From contig CAJBVC010000701.1 in the NCBI GenBank assembly GCA_903958915.1, positions 1 through 8,276 of the forward strand: a DNA stretch of 8,276 bases, written 5' to 3'. Source of the DNA: an uncultured beta proteobacterium. Its GTDB lineage: Bacteria > Pseudomonadota > Gammaproteobacteria > Burkholderiales > Burkholderiaceae_C. Position 1 is the stretch's first letter. Every line of letters starts with the position of its first letter. Made by a program: the position numbers and the translations under genes. The notes beneath the pieces are model-generated. The model was not told where the DNA came from, made no database searches, and saw nothing but the letters and a program-made list of their open reading frames with translations. Shown piece after piece: positions 1 to 6,411 of this stretch.

Positions 1-406
1 CCGCCATGGCAATGAGAAACGATGCACCGATCGATGCCAGCCCAAGTGCCAAACCCTGGCGTGCGCCGAGCACCCAGCCGCCCAGCAGCAGCATGGCCGG
101 GTAAGCAAACAGCGCCGCATTGGCAACACCGTTGCGCAACACCCCCTGCATGGTGACTGCGGCCCAGATGCCCCATACAAACAGGCTCATGGCATGTCGC
201 GCCTGTCCCCTGCTTTGGAGCCATACCGTCACCGCGCCAATAATCAGCACCGCCAGCGGGGCGGCCAGTATGGTGCCGACCTGACCAAACGTGGCCATTA
301 AAACGATATAGGCCAGAATGATGCCGAGAACGGCTTTGTACAGGGCGCCAGCACCCCGAAGCTCGACACCATCGGAACTTTGCAACAACGTAGAGGACTC
401 CTTCAT
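1..406 (-). CDS. N-terminal membrane region of a probable sensor/signalling protein (partial, runs off left edge)
   Basis: Reading the minus strand from the ATG at 406-404 gives 135 codons with no stop up to the window edge, so this is the start of a longer gene. The protein is strongly hydrophobic and shows about five membrane segments, near residues 22-40, 44-63, 70-87, 95-112 and 115-134, joined by short loops such as LQSRGQARH and GVLRNGVANAAL. The FAYPAMLLLGGWVLG stretch resembles the membrane input modules in front of PAS, GGDEF or histidine-kinase domains in Comamonadaceae, but no output domain is visible, so the function is inferred from resemblance only. The start is uncertain. No Shine-Dalgarno precedes ATG 406, whereas AAGGAG lies just inside the frame (403-398), 9 bases before two consecutive TTG codons, so a TTG start at codon 7 is possible. 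The gene diverges from the exported hydrolase at 578. Confidence 0.7.
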   Translation of the reverse strand, partial: MKESSTLLQSSDGVELRGAGALYKAVLGIILAYIVLMATFGQVGTILAAPLAVLIIGAVTVWLQSRGQARHAMSLFVWGIWAAVTMQGVLRNGVANAALFAYPAMLLLGGWVLGARQGLALGLASIGASFLIAMA

Positions 407-556
407 CTCAGTATATCGAAGGCCTGCTGTGCACGTCTCGCATCCACTGATTGCCACACTGCCGCATCGCGCGCGCTTTTTCTATATGCCATAACGGGAA
501 TGTCCTGCGCGGGCGACGCAGCGCCGGTTTATTGGCTATTCTCCCGCTTGAAGAAT

Positions 557-587
557 GGAGATTTTTATGAGCGTTCTATGCCTGTAG
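557..587 (+). promoter_or_regulatory. Ribosome site driving a six-codon overlapping mini-ORF at the start of the exported hydrolase gene
   Basis: A GGAG at 557-560 sits 6 bases before an ATG at 567-569. That ATG opens only a six-codon frame (MSVLCL) ending in TAG at 585-587. The apparent start of the hydrolase gene, ATG 578-580, lies inside this mini-ORF in another frame and 17 bases from GGAG, too far for ordinary initiation. One reading is translational coupling: ribosomes initiate at 567, stop at 585-587 and re-initiate a few bases upstream at 578. Alternatives are a chance arrangement or a small indel in the 5' end. The sequence shows the geometry only; the regulatory role is inference. 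Confidence 0.3.
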
Positions 588-1762
588 CCCTTGCGTACCG
601 TGCGCAGATAGCTATCTTTTACGTAGCGCTTGTTGGCAGTGGCCTGGCGTTGGCGCAAGCCGCTGACAACCAGCATTTCGACCCGGGGAAAGCCCACCAT
701 ACGCCGCAGGGCTTTCGCAATCCGGCAAGCGGGGCCATGAACAAGCCGCTGTCGGACTTGCTGCGCTGGAATTGGGAAGCCTGGCGCGACAACCTGCCGC
801 CTGCACCGAAAGCTCCCACGCCCCGAGTGGACAGACCCGATTTGGAGCGCTTGCACGCCTACGCGCGCAGTGATGCGGCAAGCAAACTCGTGAATGTCTC
901 GTATTCTCCGACGGCTCCAGCGAGAACGGTGCCCACAGTGACCTGGATTGGTCACGCCACCCTGCTGGTGCAGTCCGGCGGCCTCAACGTACTGACCGAT
1001 CCGATTTTCAGTGAGCGCGCCTCACCGGTGCAGTTCGCGGGGCCTAAACGAGCGCAGCCGCCCGGCATTGCGCTGGACGACCTGCCACCGATCGACGTGG
1101 TGGTCATCTCGCACAACCACTACGACCATCTGGATCGCAACAGCGTCGTGGCCATTGATGCACACGCACGCCAGCGCGGCGCGAGCACCCTGTTTCTGGT
1201 GCCACTGGGACAAAAGCCGTGGTTTGCGAGTATCGGCATCACCCAGGTGGTGGAACTGGACTGGTGGCAAAAACACGTGGTGCGGGGTGTGGAGTTTCAT
1301 CTCACACCGGTACAGCATTGGTCGGCGCGCGGTATCAATGACCGCAGCCAGACGCTGTGGGGCGGCTGGTCGGTGCTGGCCGCAGACCTGCACTGGTACT
1401 TTGGCGGAGACACCGGCTACAGCCGTGACTTTGTCGACACCCGGTTGCACTTTGCCAACCGCCAGACGCCCGCACTCGGCGGCGGTTTTGACCTGGCCCT
1501 GATTCCGGTGGGCGCCTACGAACCCCGGTGGTTCATGCGCGAACAGCATATCAACCCCCTGGAGGCGGTACAGGTGCATCTCGACCTCGGTGCCAAACAC
1601 AGCATCGGCATGCACTGGGGTACCTTTCCCTTGACCGATGAAGCGCTGGACCAGCCCCCGCAGGATCTTGCCGCAGCAAAGCGTGAAAAGGGTGTGAGCG
1701 ATGCTGATTTTTCGCTGATGAAAATTGGCGAAACGCGCGCGTTGCCGCCGCGTTCACCTTGA
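578..1762 (+). CDS. Exported metallo-beta-lactamase-fold hydrolase, NAPE-PLD/UlaG-like
   Basis: This 394-residue protein is a metallo-beta-lactamase-fold hydrolase of the group containing N-acyl-phosphatidylethanolamine phospholipase D (NAPE-PLD) and UlaG-type lactonases. The fold is recognisable from TWIGHAT (residues 122-128), the LTDPIFSERASP strand-loop typical of NAPE-PLD-like proteins, and the metal site HNHYDH at 179-184. Further ligands are H247 (HWS), D278 (GGDTGY) and H346 (GMHWGTF), so the complete dinuclear metal set is present and the enzyme should be active. The substrate cannot be read from sequence; a phosphodiester or lipid-like ester is only a family-based guess. Residues 1-28 form a signal peptide (arginine, hydrophobic core, AQA before ADN), which places it in the periplasm. 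The start at 578 is chosen because it puts this signal at the N-terminus; the frame stays open upstream to 380, but that 66-residue extension looks unlike protein and would bury the signal. The DUF3422 gene follows 56 bases later on the same strand. Confidence 0.88.
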   Translation: MPVALAYRAQIAIFYVALVGSGLALAQAADNQHFDPGKAHHTPQGFRNPASGAMNKPLSDLLRWNWEAWRDNLPPAPKAPTPRVDRPDLERLHAYARSDAASKLVNVSYSPTAPARTVPTVTWIGHATLLVQSGGLNVLTDPIFSERASPVQFAGPKRAQPPGIALDDLPPIDVVVISHNHYDHLDRNSVVAIDAHARQRGASTLFLVPLGQKPWFASIGITQVVELDWWQKHVVRGVEFHLTPVQHWSARGINDRSQTLWGGWSVLAADLHWYFGGDTGYSRDFVDTRLHFANRQTPALGGGFDLALIPVGAYEPRWFMREQHINPLEAVQVHLDLGAKHSIGMHWGTFPLTDEALDQPPQDLAAAKREKGVSDADFSLMKIGETRALPPRSP

Positions 1763-1818
1763 CCGCACGCGCGGTGTTTGTTCCTCCCACACCGATGCCA
1801 CTGCGGCAGAATGGTGCC

Positions 1819-3240
1819 ATGCAACACCCAGACACTCTTGATGCATCAGACGGCGCTGATGAGCCTGCAGCTGGCTTTCTTCCCCCCGACGACGCCCTAC
1901 GCACCGCACTGCACAACGAGGTCCACGCCAGGCCCTCCTCTCACATTCACTTGCCGGCGCTGATTGTCTACATTGCGGTGCTCAATGCCGGGGTTTCCAG
2001 GGAGATGGAATGCGCCCATCTGCTGCAGTTGCCGGGTCAGTCGGGCTTGCTGCCAGAGCAGTTGAACGGGCACTTCTTGCGGCTGCAAACGGACACCTAC
2101 ACGCTCAAATGGGAACGCCATACCGAATTCACCCGCTACACCATCGTTCAACCCTTGCCGGCCCACGCCCTGCTCGGTGCGGCAGAGCCCGATCTGATGG
2201 CGGGGCTGGCGTTACCGGCTCAATGGTTGCGCCACATACCCGGGCGTACCGTAGCCGCCGTTCAATTGGCCATGGTCAACGCACCGCTGGACAATGCGCC
2301 CGACCTGATGGCAAAGGCGCTGACCTGGCTGGGAGACGGCGCCGTGGTGGCCTCGCTGATGGGCAGCAATGCACCGCACGCTGCCGCAACGCCCCCAGCG
2401 CAGCCCGACCGACAGGGCTACACCCATCCAGTCGGGCACTCCTGGGCGCTGACCCAATTTGTGCTGCAGGCCGACGGTTTTGAGCGCATGCTGGTGATTG
2501 CCCCGGAGGGCACCAGCCCAACCCGCGCCGGCCGCATCGCCGCGCGCCTGCTGGAGCTCGAGACCTACCGGCTGATGGCGCTGCGCGGCCTGCCCGTGGC
2601 CAAGCAATTGGCACCGATGTTGTCGCAAGCCGAAGACGCACTGGCAACCATTACCTCCCGGCTGGAGAACAAGAGCGCCTCGGATCAGGAACTGCTCGAC
2701 ACCCTGGTGTCACTTGCGGCGGGTGTAGAGCGCGCCACAGCGGAACATATCTACCGGTTTGCTGCCACCCGTGCCTATGACAGACTGGTGGGGCAACGCA
2801 TTGCCGAACTGCGCGAAAAGGCCATTCCCGGCACCCAGACCATTGGCGAATTCATGCAGCGCCGCCTGTCTCCCGCCATGGCCACGGTGGCGGCGACCGA
2901 GCGACGCCTGGCCTCGCTATCCGAGCGGGTGGCGCGCACCAGCGACTTACTGCGAACCCGGGTGGACATTGCCACCGAGGTGCAGAACCAGCAGTTGCTG
3001 GAAAAGCTCACACGTGGCCAGGAAATGCAGCTGCGCCTGCAAAGCACGGTCGAAGGTCTGTCAATTGCCGCCATCTCCTACTATGTGATCAGCCTGCTGC
3101 TCTATGGTGGCAAGGCGCTCAAGGCCGCAGGCGTGCCCATGAACCCGGAAATCGCCGCAGGCGCGCTGGTGCCGGTGGTGTTGTGGCTGGTCTGGCGTAC
3201 CACCCAGCGCATTCATGCACGATTGAACGCCCGGAACTGA
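1819..3240 (+). CDS. DUF3422 family membrane-anchored protein
   Basis: The product (473 residues from ATG 1819) belongs to the DUF3422 family, widespread in proteobacteria and without an assigned function. Signs are the N-terminal LHNEVHARP motif (residues 31-39), the KWERHTEFTRYT stretch, the later LETYRLMALRGLP segment and a long helical middle (about 270-410) rich in charged and leucine residues and probably coiled. The C-terminus carries two hydrophobic helices, about 414-434 and 445-463, with a short basic tail, so the protein is tail-anchored with most of its mass on one side of the inner membrane. There is no signal peptide, which favours a cytoplasmic body. The start is unsure: the frame is open from TTG 1759 and also has ATG 1795, and none has a strong ribosome site. 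ATG 1819 is preferred because the upstream 20 residues look non-conserved. It probably shares a transcript with the hydrolase gene upstream, which does not reveal its role. Confidence 0.85.
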   Translation: MQHPDTLDASDGADEPAAGFLPPDDALRTALHNEVHARPSSHIHLPALIVYIAVLNAGVSREMECAHLLQLPGQSGLLPEQLNGHFLRLQTDTYTLKWERHTEFTRYTIVQPLPAHALLGAAEPDLMAGLALPAQWLRHIPGRTVAAVQLAMVNAPLDNAPDLMAKALTWLGDGAVVASLMGSNAPHAAATPPAQPDRQGYTHPVGHSWALTQFVLQADGFERMLVIAPEGTSPTRAGRIAARLLELETYRLMALRGLPVAKQLAPMLSQAEDALATITSRLENKSASDQELLDTLVSLAAGVERATAEHIYRFAATRAYDRLVGQRIAELREKAIPGTQTIGEFMQRRLSPAMATVAATERRLASLSERVARTSDLLRTRVDIATEVQNQQLLEKLTRGQEMQLRLQSTVEGLSIAAISYYVISLLLYGGKALKAAGVPMNPEIAAGALVPVVLWLVWRTTQRIHARLNARN

Positions 3241-3323
3241 GCAATCGCGCATCTCCCAACTGACCAATCCCACTGGCACTTGCCGGGGCCGCGGTAGGCA
3301 CCTTCGTGGGTATTTTCACGGAC

Positions 3324-4178
3324 TCACATCAGGACCGTCGCCATGGCCTCAGCATGGGAAGCAATCTCGTCGCTCAGCGACGTGTACTGCGGACCCAACG
3401 CATGTCGCTCAATCGCTGCACGTTCGACATCCTGGTACAACCATTCAAAGTGGCTCCCGGCCAGGAAGTTGCCGATATAGACAATATCCTTGAGGTCTTT
3501 GGGTACGACAGGGGCTGGGCGCAGGTGATCGTGTTCGCGCGCGGCATCGATCACATCGTCAGGAATATGCAGGGCTTCCAGAAGCGTCAGACCGATAGCC
3601 TCGTGCCACTGTATGACCAGGTGTTTGAGACTCTCGCGACGCACAACCAGTTCCGGGTATTTTGTGGCGCGAAACAGCATGTAGAAGGCGCCGATGTCAT
3701 GAATCAGTCCGGCAAAATACGCTTCATCGGGGTCAATGCGGGTCATTCGCTGCGCCACGATGTAGCAGGCAGATGCGGTCGTGAGTGAGTGTTGCCAGAG
3801 TTGGTTGGCCATTTCGGAAAATTCCACAATGTCGGTCAATTGCAGCATCTGGTGCTGGGCAATGGCGAGACTGGTTAAACGCACCGTGTTCAAGCCCAAC
3901 CGCTCCACGGCACCGCGCACCTCCTTGAGCACAGGCTTGTCGGCATAGGCGGCAGAATTGGCGAGCTCAATGAGTTTGCTGCTTATCAAGGGATCGGCCC
4001 GAACCGCAGCAGTCACCCGCTCTATAGATACATCCGGGTCTTTCAGCAAATTGCGCAGATTGATCACCAGATCAAAGCAGGTGGGAAACACGACCTCACC
4101 GGCAAGATCTTTGGCAAGGTCTTCGAAAATTTGAAATCTCTGGGCCGCCAACGCGTCTGAAACCTTCTCGGGAAACAT
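3324..4178 (-). CDS. HDOD domain signalling protein
   Basis: The 284-residue protein is almost entirely one HDOD domain, a relative of HD phosphohydrolases found in bacterial signalling proteins, often linked to cyclic-di-GMP, motility or stress responses. The N-terminal part (about 20-110) shows the usual helical region with VRADPLISSKLIELANSA and AVERLGLNTVRLTSLA, and the HD-like half follows. Unlike many HDOD proteins it keeps several histidines of the HD signature: H130 (WQHSL), H160-D161 (LIHDIG), H192 (QWHEAIG) and H216 (REHDHL), so metal binding or residual hydrolase activity cannot be excluded. There is no signal peptide, membrane segment or attached output domain, so it should be a soluble single-domain cytoplasmic regulator. 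The ATG at 4178 has a good ribosome site, GAGAGG, 4 bases upstream. It converges on the DUF3422 gene and diverges from the Sel1 gene. Its partner and target are unknown. Confidence 0.92.
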   Translation of the reverse strand: MFPEKVSDALAAQRFQIFEDLAKDLAGEVVFPTCFDLVINLRNLLKDPDVSIERVTAAVRADPLISSKLIELANSAAYADKPVLKEVRGAVERLGLNTVRLTSLAIAQHQMLQLTDIVEFSEMANQLWQHSLTTASACYIVAQRMTRIDPDEAYFAGLIHDIGAFYMLFRATKYPELVVRRESLKHLVIQWHEAIGLTLLEALHIPDDVIDAAREHDHLRPAPVVPKDLKDIVYIGNFLAGSHFEWLYQDVERAAIERHALGPQYTSLSDEIASHAEAMATVLM

Positions 4179-4182
4179 TCAA

Positions 4183-4188
4183 CCTCTC
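4183..4188 (-). promoter_or_regulatory. Ribosome binding site of the HDOD gene
   Basis: GAGAGG on the minus strand, 4 bases before the ATG at 4178. It supports the chosen start. Confidence 0.7.
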
Positions 4189-4290
4189 TTGATCGGTATT
4201 CGTTCAGAACCGTTCATTCGCCATGTTCGGCTGCATTGTCATGGAAAACCATTGGTTGCGCCGGCAACGACGACTGGACCGGCGGCGCTG

Positions 4291-4318
4291 TTGAAATTGC
4301 CCATCATGGGTGTATGCT
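4291..4318 (+). promoter_or_regulatory. Candidate sigma70 promoter with a palindromic spacer, upstream of the Sel1 gene
   Basis: TTGAAA (4291-4296, five of six matches to the -35 consensus) and TATGCT (4313-4318, four of six to the -10 consensus) are 16 bases apart. The spacer contains the inverted repeat CCCAT-C-ATGGG (4300-4310), which could be an operator half-site pair or coincidence. Initiation here would give a leader of roughly 90 bases before the ATG at 4418. This is judged by eye, with no expression evidence. Confidence 0.35.
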
Positions 4319-4349
4319 TTGTCGCCCTGAGCGAAACGGTCATTTTCGT

Positions 4350-4373
4350 CTGGGTCGAGTAGCCCACACCCAG
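4350..4373 (+). other. Leader hairpin upstream of the Sel1 gene
   Basis: CTGGGT (4350-4355) and ACCCAG (4368-4373) are perfect 6-base complements around a 12-base loop. A competing shorter pairing, TGGG (4351-4354) with CCCA (4363-4366), shares the left arm. No T-run follows, so this is not a terminator; it lies in the probable 5' untranslated leader. A role in translation or message stability is possible but unproven, and a 6-base stem can arise by chance. Confidence 0.25.
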
Positions 4374-4403
4374 CGAATCTTTAGGCGCCAGAATACGTTT
4401 GAT

Positions 4404-4410
4404 GGGAGAG
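4404..4410 (+). promoter_or_regulatory. Ribosome binding site of the Sel1-repeat gene
   Basis: GGGAGAG, 7 bases before the ATG at 4418. It fixes that start, which also places the signal peptide at the N-terminus. Confidence 0.7.
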
Positions 4411-4417
4411 AACGCAA

Positions 4418-5569
4418 ATGCGCAACAACAGTCATTTCACGCTTCAATCAATTTCCAGGGCACGGATCGCCGCCATCCTGATCGCCCTGTGTGGTTTTTT
4501 GACTTTTGACTCGAGGGCGCAAACCGCCCCCGATATCGACTTGGAGCAGGCACGTGTGGCAGCAGGGTCTGGCGACGCAACCAAGCAGGCAGCCCTGGGA
4601 GCTGCATTGCTTCTGGGTCGACGTATCAATAAAGATGAGGCTGAGGGGCTCAAGTGGTTGCGACTGGCGGCGCAGCAAAGCAACCGAGAGGCGTTCTTCT
4701 TTTTGGGTTATGCCCACCTGAATGGAATCGGCACTGAAAAAAACGTGCGTGAGGGGATCACATGGACCCGAAGGGCCGCCGAGTTGGGCCTGGCTGGAGC
4801 TCAAGTCACGTTGGCGCAACTGTATTACGACGGCAAAGAAATTGATCGCGACGCTCAGGAAGTGCTGAAGTGGGCCAGACTTGCCGCACAGCAAGGCGAC
4901 GCAACCGGACAGCGCATACTGGGCGGCGCATACATGGGCGGGTTCGGGGTTAGCCAAAATTTGGAGCTGGCGCGCCAATGGTTTGAAAAAGCGGCTGCCC
5001 AGGGTGATTCGCTGGCCCAGAGCATGTTGCCTCGCGTAGACAACATGCGCGATGCGGCAAGTTCGCCTGAAGCAATGGCCAAGAACATCGGGTTTATTCA
5101 AAAGAGCGCACAAGACGGAAACGCCGTGGCGCAATTCCAGCTTTCGCTCCTGCTTGCCACCGGTGACGGTGTAGCCAAGGACGAAGCACAAGCGCTGGTC
5201 TGGGAGCGCAAGGCAGCCGAGCAGGATCATCCGCAGGCCCTGGCCGCACTGGCTACCCGCCTGATACTTGGCGGGGGCGTCAAGCCGGATTTCTGGAAAG
5301 GCTACAGCTACCTGTACCGCGCCAGTGCCCTGGGACATACCCTGGCGCAGCGGATGATGGGATCGCTATACAAGACCGGTACCGGTGTGAAGCCGGATCC
5401 AGTGGATGCTGTCAAATGGTTCAACATCGCAGTGCACAGCGGCGACACGCGTGCTGCACAGTTGCGTGATGAGGTTGCCGCAAACATGAAGCCGTCAGAC
5501 CTGGCCGAGGCCCAGCGACGTTCCGACGCATGGCTGAAAAAGTCGCCTCGGGAACGACTGAACCCTTAA
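4418..5569 (+). CDS. Secreted Sel1-like repeat protein (SLR/TPR-like)
   Basis: The 383-residue protein is a signal peptide followed by an unbroken array of Sel1-like repeats, the alpha-solenoid class related to TPRs that acts as a protein-binding scaffold. The signal runs from residue 1 to about 34 (basic start, hydrophobic 17-30, SRA before QT), and there is no lipobox, so a soluble periplasmic location is likely. Repeat units start at residues 53, 89, 125, 161, 197, 235, 271 and 307. Seven are exactly 36 residues long with the usual A..LG..Y..G.GV..D...A..W...AA..G pattern; the fifth (197-234) is 38 residues and has lost its glycine turn. A closing helix (343-375, containing MKPSDLAEAQRRSDAWL) caps the array. 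Family members serve in envelope stress, exopolysaccharide regulation or host interaction, but the partner cannot be read here. The stop codon lies at the edge of the MocA remnant that follows, so the last residues (about RERLNP) may not be ancestral. Confidence 0.92.
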   Translation: MRNNSHFTLQSISRARIAAILIALCGFLTFDSRAQTAPDIDLEQARVAAGSGDATKQAALGAALLLGRRINKDEAEGLKWLRLAAQQSNREAFFFLGYAHLNGIGTEKNVREGITWTRRAAELGLAGAQVTLAQLYYDGKEIDRDAQEVLKWARLAAQQGDATGQRILGGAYMGGFGVSQNLELARQWFEKAAAQGDSLAQSMLPRVDNMRDAASSPEAMAKNIGFIQKSAQDGNAVAQFQLSLLLATGDGVAKDEAQALVWERKAAEQDHPQALAALATRLILGGGVKPDFWKGYSYLYRASALGHTLAQRMMGSLYKTGTGVKPDPVDAVKWFNIAVHSGDTRAAQLRDEVAANMKPSDLAEAQRRSDAWLKKSPRERLNP

Positions 5570-5887
5570 TCGTCAGAGCAGCGGTAGAGGCAGTGCGGCG
5601 CGTCGGCGCTGACACATCACCCGGTGGCGGTACCGACCTTTGCGGGGCAGCGTGGACACCCCGTCGGATTCGGGCCGGACTGCCGCGCGCACCTGCTGAT
5701 ATTGGAAGGAAATCGGGGTGCAGCCCGCGTGGTGAAAGCGCTGCCAGCTATTGAAATGATAGTAGATGATGGCGGCATCCTGTTGGACATTGGCACGCTG
5801 GAAGATCTTGAGCCCGCAACAGGGCTTTTGCCGCGCAGGGCCATAATTGCCGTTGCACATAGAGGAGTGTCGACATGGCGAAACTGA
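5563..5887 (+). pseudogene. Remnant of a MocA/MobA-like molybdenum-cofactor nucleotidyltransferase (C-terminal third, frameshifted)
   Basis: This stretch looks intergenic but carries clear protein signal. In the frame of position 5624 it reads VPTFAGQRGHPVGFG (from about 5630), then LEGNRGAARVV and DDGGILLDIGTLEDL. These match in order the C-terminal motifs of MocA-type cytidylyltransferases (GxRGHPVxF, GDxGAR, DIDTPEDL). MocA-type enzymes convert the molybdopterin cofactor into its dinucleotide form for xanthine-oxidase-family enzymes. The N-terminal nucleotide-binding half is absent; the Sel1 gene occupies that position. Upstream of about 5610 the matching sense (PLIVRAAVEAVRRVGA, 5563-5610) lies in another frame, which points to a one-base frameshift; the in-frame path is also blocked by TAG at 5585-5587. 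The frame ends at TGA 5885-5887, overlapping the iron-sulfur subunit by 13 bases, as in a formerly coupled operon. A short GTG-initiated peptide from 5624 could still be made but has no ribosome site and would lack the active site. The C-terminal match is strong; the frameshift is inferred. Confidence 0.65.
5861..5867 (+). promoter_or_regulatory. Ribosome binding site of the iron-sulfur subunit gene
   Basis: AGAGGAG, 7 bases before the ATG at 5875. It lies inside the tail of the MocA remnant, so initiation no longer depends on an upstream gene. Confidence 0.75.
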
Positions 5888-6411
5888 ATGTAAACGGCAA
5901 AGTTCTCGCCTACCAGGCGGATGCGGATACACCACTGCTTTGGGTGATTCGGGAACAGCTCGGCCTCACCGGAACCAAATACGGTTGTGGCATTGCACAG
6001 TGCGGCTCCTGTACGGTGCACATTGACGGCGCGCCGGTTCGGTCGTGTATCCTGCCGGCTTCGTCCGTCAAGCCGTCACAAAAGATCACCACGATCGAAG
6101 GGCTCTCCAAAGATGGCTCGCACCCCATACAGAAGGCGTGGGTTGAGCTTGACGTTCCACAGTGTGGCTTTTGCCAGTCCGGCATGATCATGGCCGCTGC
6201 GGCACTGGTCAAGGCCAAGCCCAAGCCGACGGACAAAGACATCGACGAAGCGATGACCAACATTTGCCGCTGCGGCACCTACAACCGTGTCCGTGCAGGT
6301 ATTCATCGGGCGGTGAAAGAGATGGCGGACGCCAAGGGCCCGAAAAAATCAGCGTCCAAAAAAGTGGCCAATGTCCTGCGTATCGAGCACATCGATGGAG
6401 GTGCAGCATGA
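5875..6411 (+). CDS. [2Fe-2S] small subunit of a molybdenum hydroxylase (IorA-like)
   Basis: This 178-residue protein is the electron-transfer subunit of a xanthine-oxidase-family dehydrogenase, similar to the small subunits of isoquinoline 1-oxidoreductase and bacterial aldehyde oxidoreductases. The N-terminal plant-ferredoxin-type domain binds one [2Fe-2S] cluster through C38, C43, C46 and C58 (CGIAQCGSC and RSC). The helical second domain binds the other through C97, C100 (QCGFCQSG), C131 and C133 (CRCGTY). All eight cysteines are present. Electrons from the molybdenum centre of the large subunit pass through these clusters to an external acceptor; there is no FAD subunit in view. It has no signal peptide and would need to be exported folded together with its Tat-tagged partner. 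The C-terminus (about 155-178) is a lysine-rich tail with [10 protein letters not shown] that goes beyond the usual domain end. It overlaps the large-subunit gene by 4 bases, so the two are translationally coupled. Confidence 0.95.
   Translation: MAKLNVNGKVLAYQADADTPLLWVIREQLGLTGTKYGCGIAQCGSCTVHIDGAPVRSCILPASSVKPSQKITTIEGLSKDGSHPIQKAWVELDVPQCGFCQSGMIMAAAALVKAKPKPTDKDIDEAMTNICRCGTYNRVRAGIHRAVKEMADAKGPKKSASKKVANVLRIEHIDGGAA
6397..6402 (+). promoter_or_regulatory. Ribosome binding site of the molybdopterin subunit gene
   Basis: GGAGGT, 5 bases before the ATG at 6408 and inside the end of the upstream gene. It gives the large subunit its own strong site in addition to the ATGA overlap. Confidence 0.75.

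Noticed and set aside
380..577. A 66-residue N-terminal extension of the hydrolase starting at TTG 380
   Set aside because: It would place the signal peptide in the middle of the protein, has no ribosome site, overlaps the start of the divergent gene at 406, and its composition does not look like protein.
1022..1615. Minus-strand ORF of 197 codons opposite the exported hydrolase
   Set aside because: It is a shadow of a gene with complete metal-binding motifs.
3241..3323. Possible bidirectional terminator between the convergent DUF3422 and HDOD genes
   Set aside because: Only a long, loose CCCAC...GTGGG pairing is present, with no compact GC-rich stem followed by a T-run.
3306..3788. Plus-strand ORF of 160 codons opposite the HDOD gene
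   Set aside because: The HDOD frame is clearly coding on the minus strand; this reading has no family features.
4236..4481. Small plus-strand ORF of 81 codons before and overlapping the Sel1 gene
   Set aside because: It starts at TTG without a ribosome site, overlaps the well-supported start at 4418 and resembles no known protein; the region is better read as promoter and leader.
4448..5338. Minus-strand ORF (296 codons) opposite the Sel1 gene
   Set aside because: The plus strand has a clear signal peptide and eight Sel1 units; the antisense translation has no domain and no ribosome site.
5374..5387. Perfect palindrome ACCGGTACCGGT
   Set aside because: It lies in the Sel1 coding sequence and results from two identical Thr-Gly codon pairs of the repeat turn.
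5572..5613. Imperfect inverted repeat GTCAGAGC / GCGCTGAC just after the Sel1 stop as a terminator
   Set aside because: One mismatch, a loop of about 26 bases and no T-run; the stretch is better explained as remnant coding sequence.
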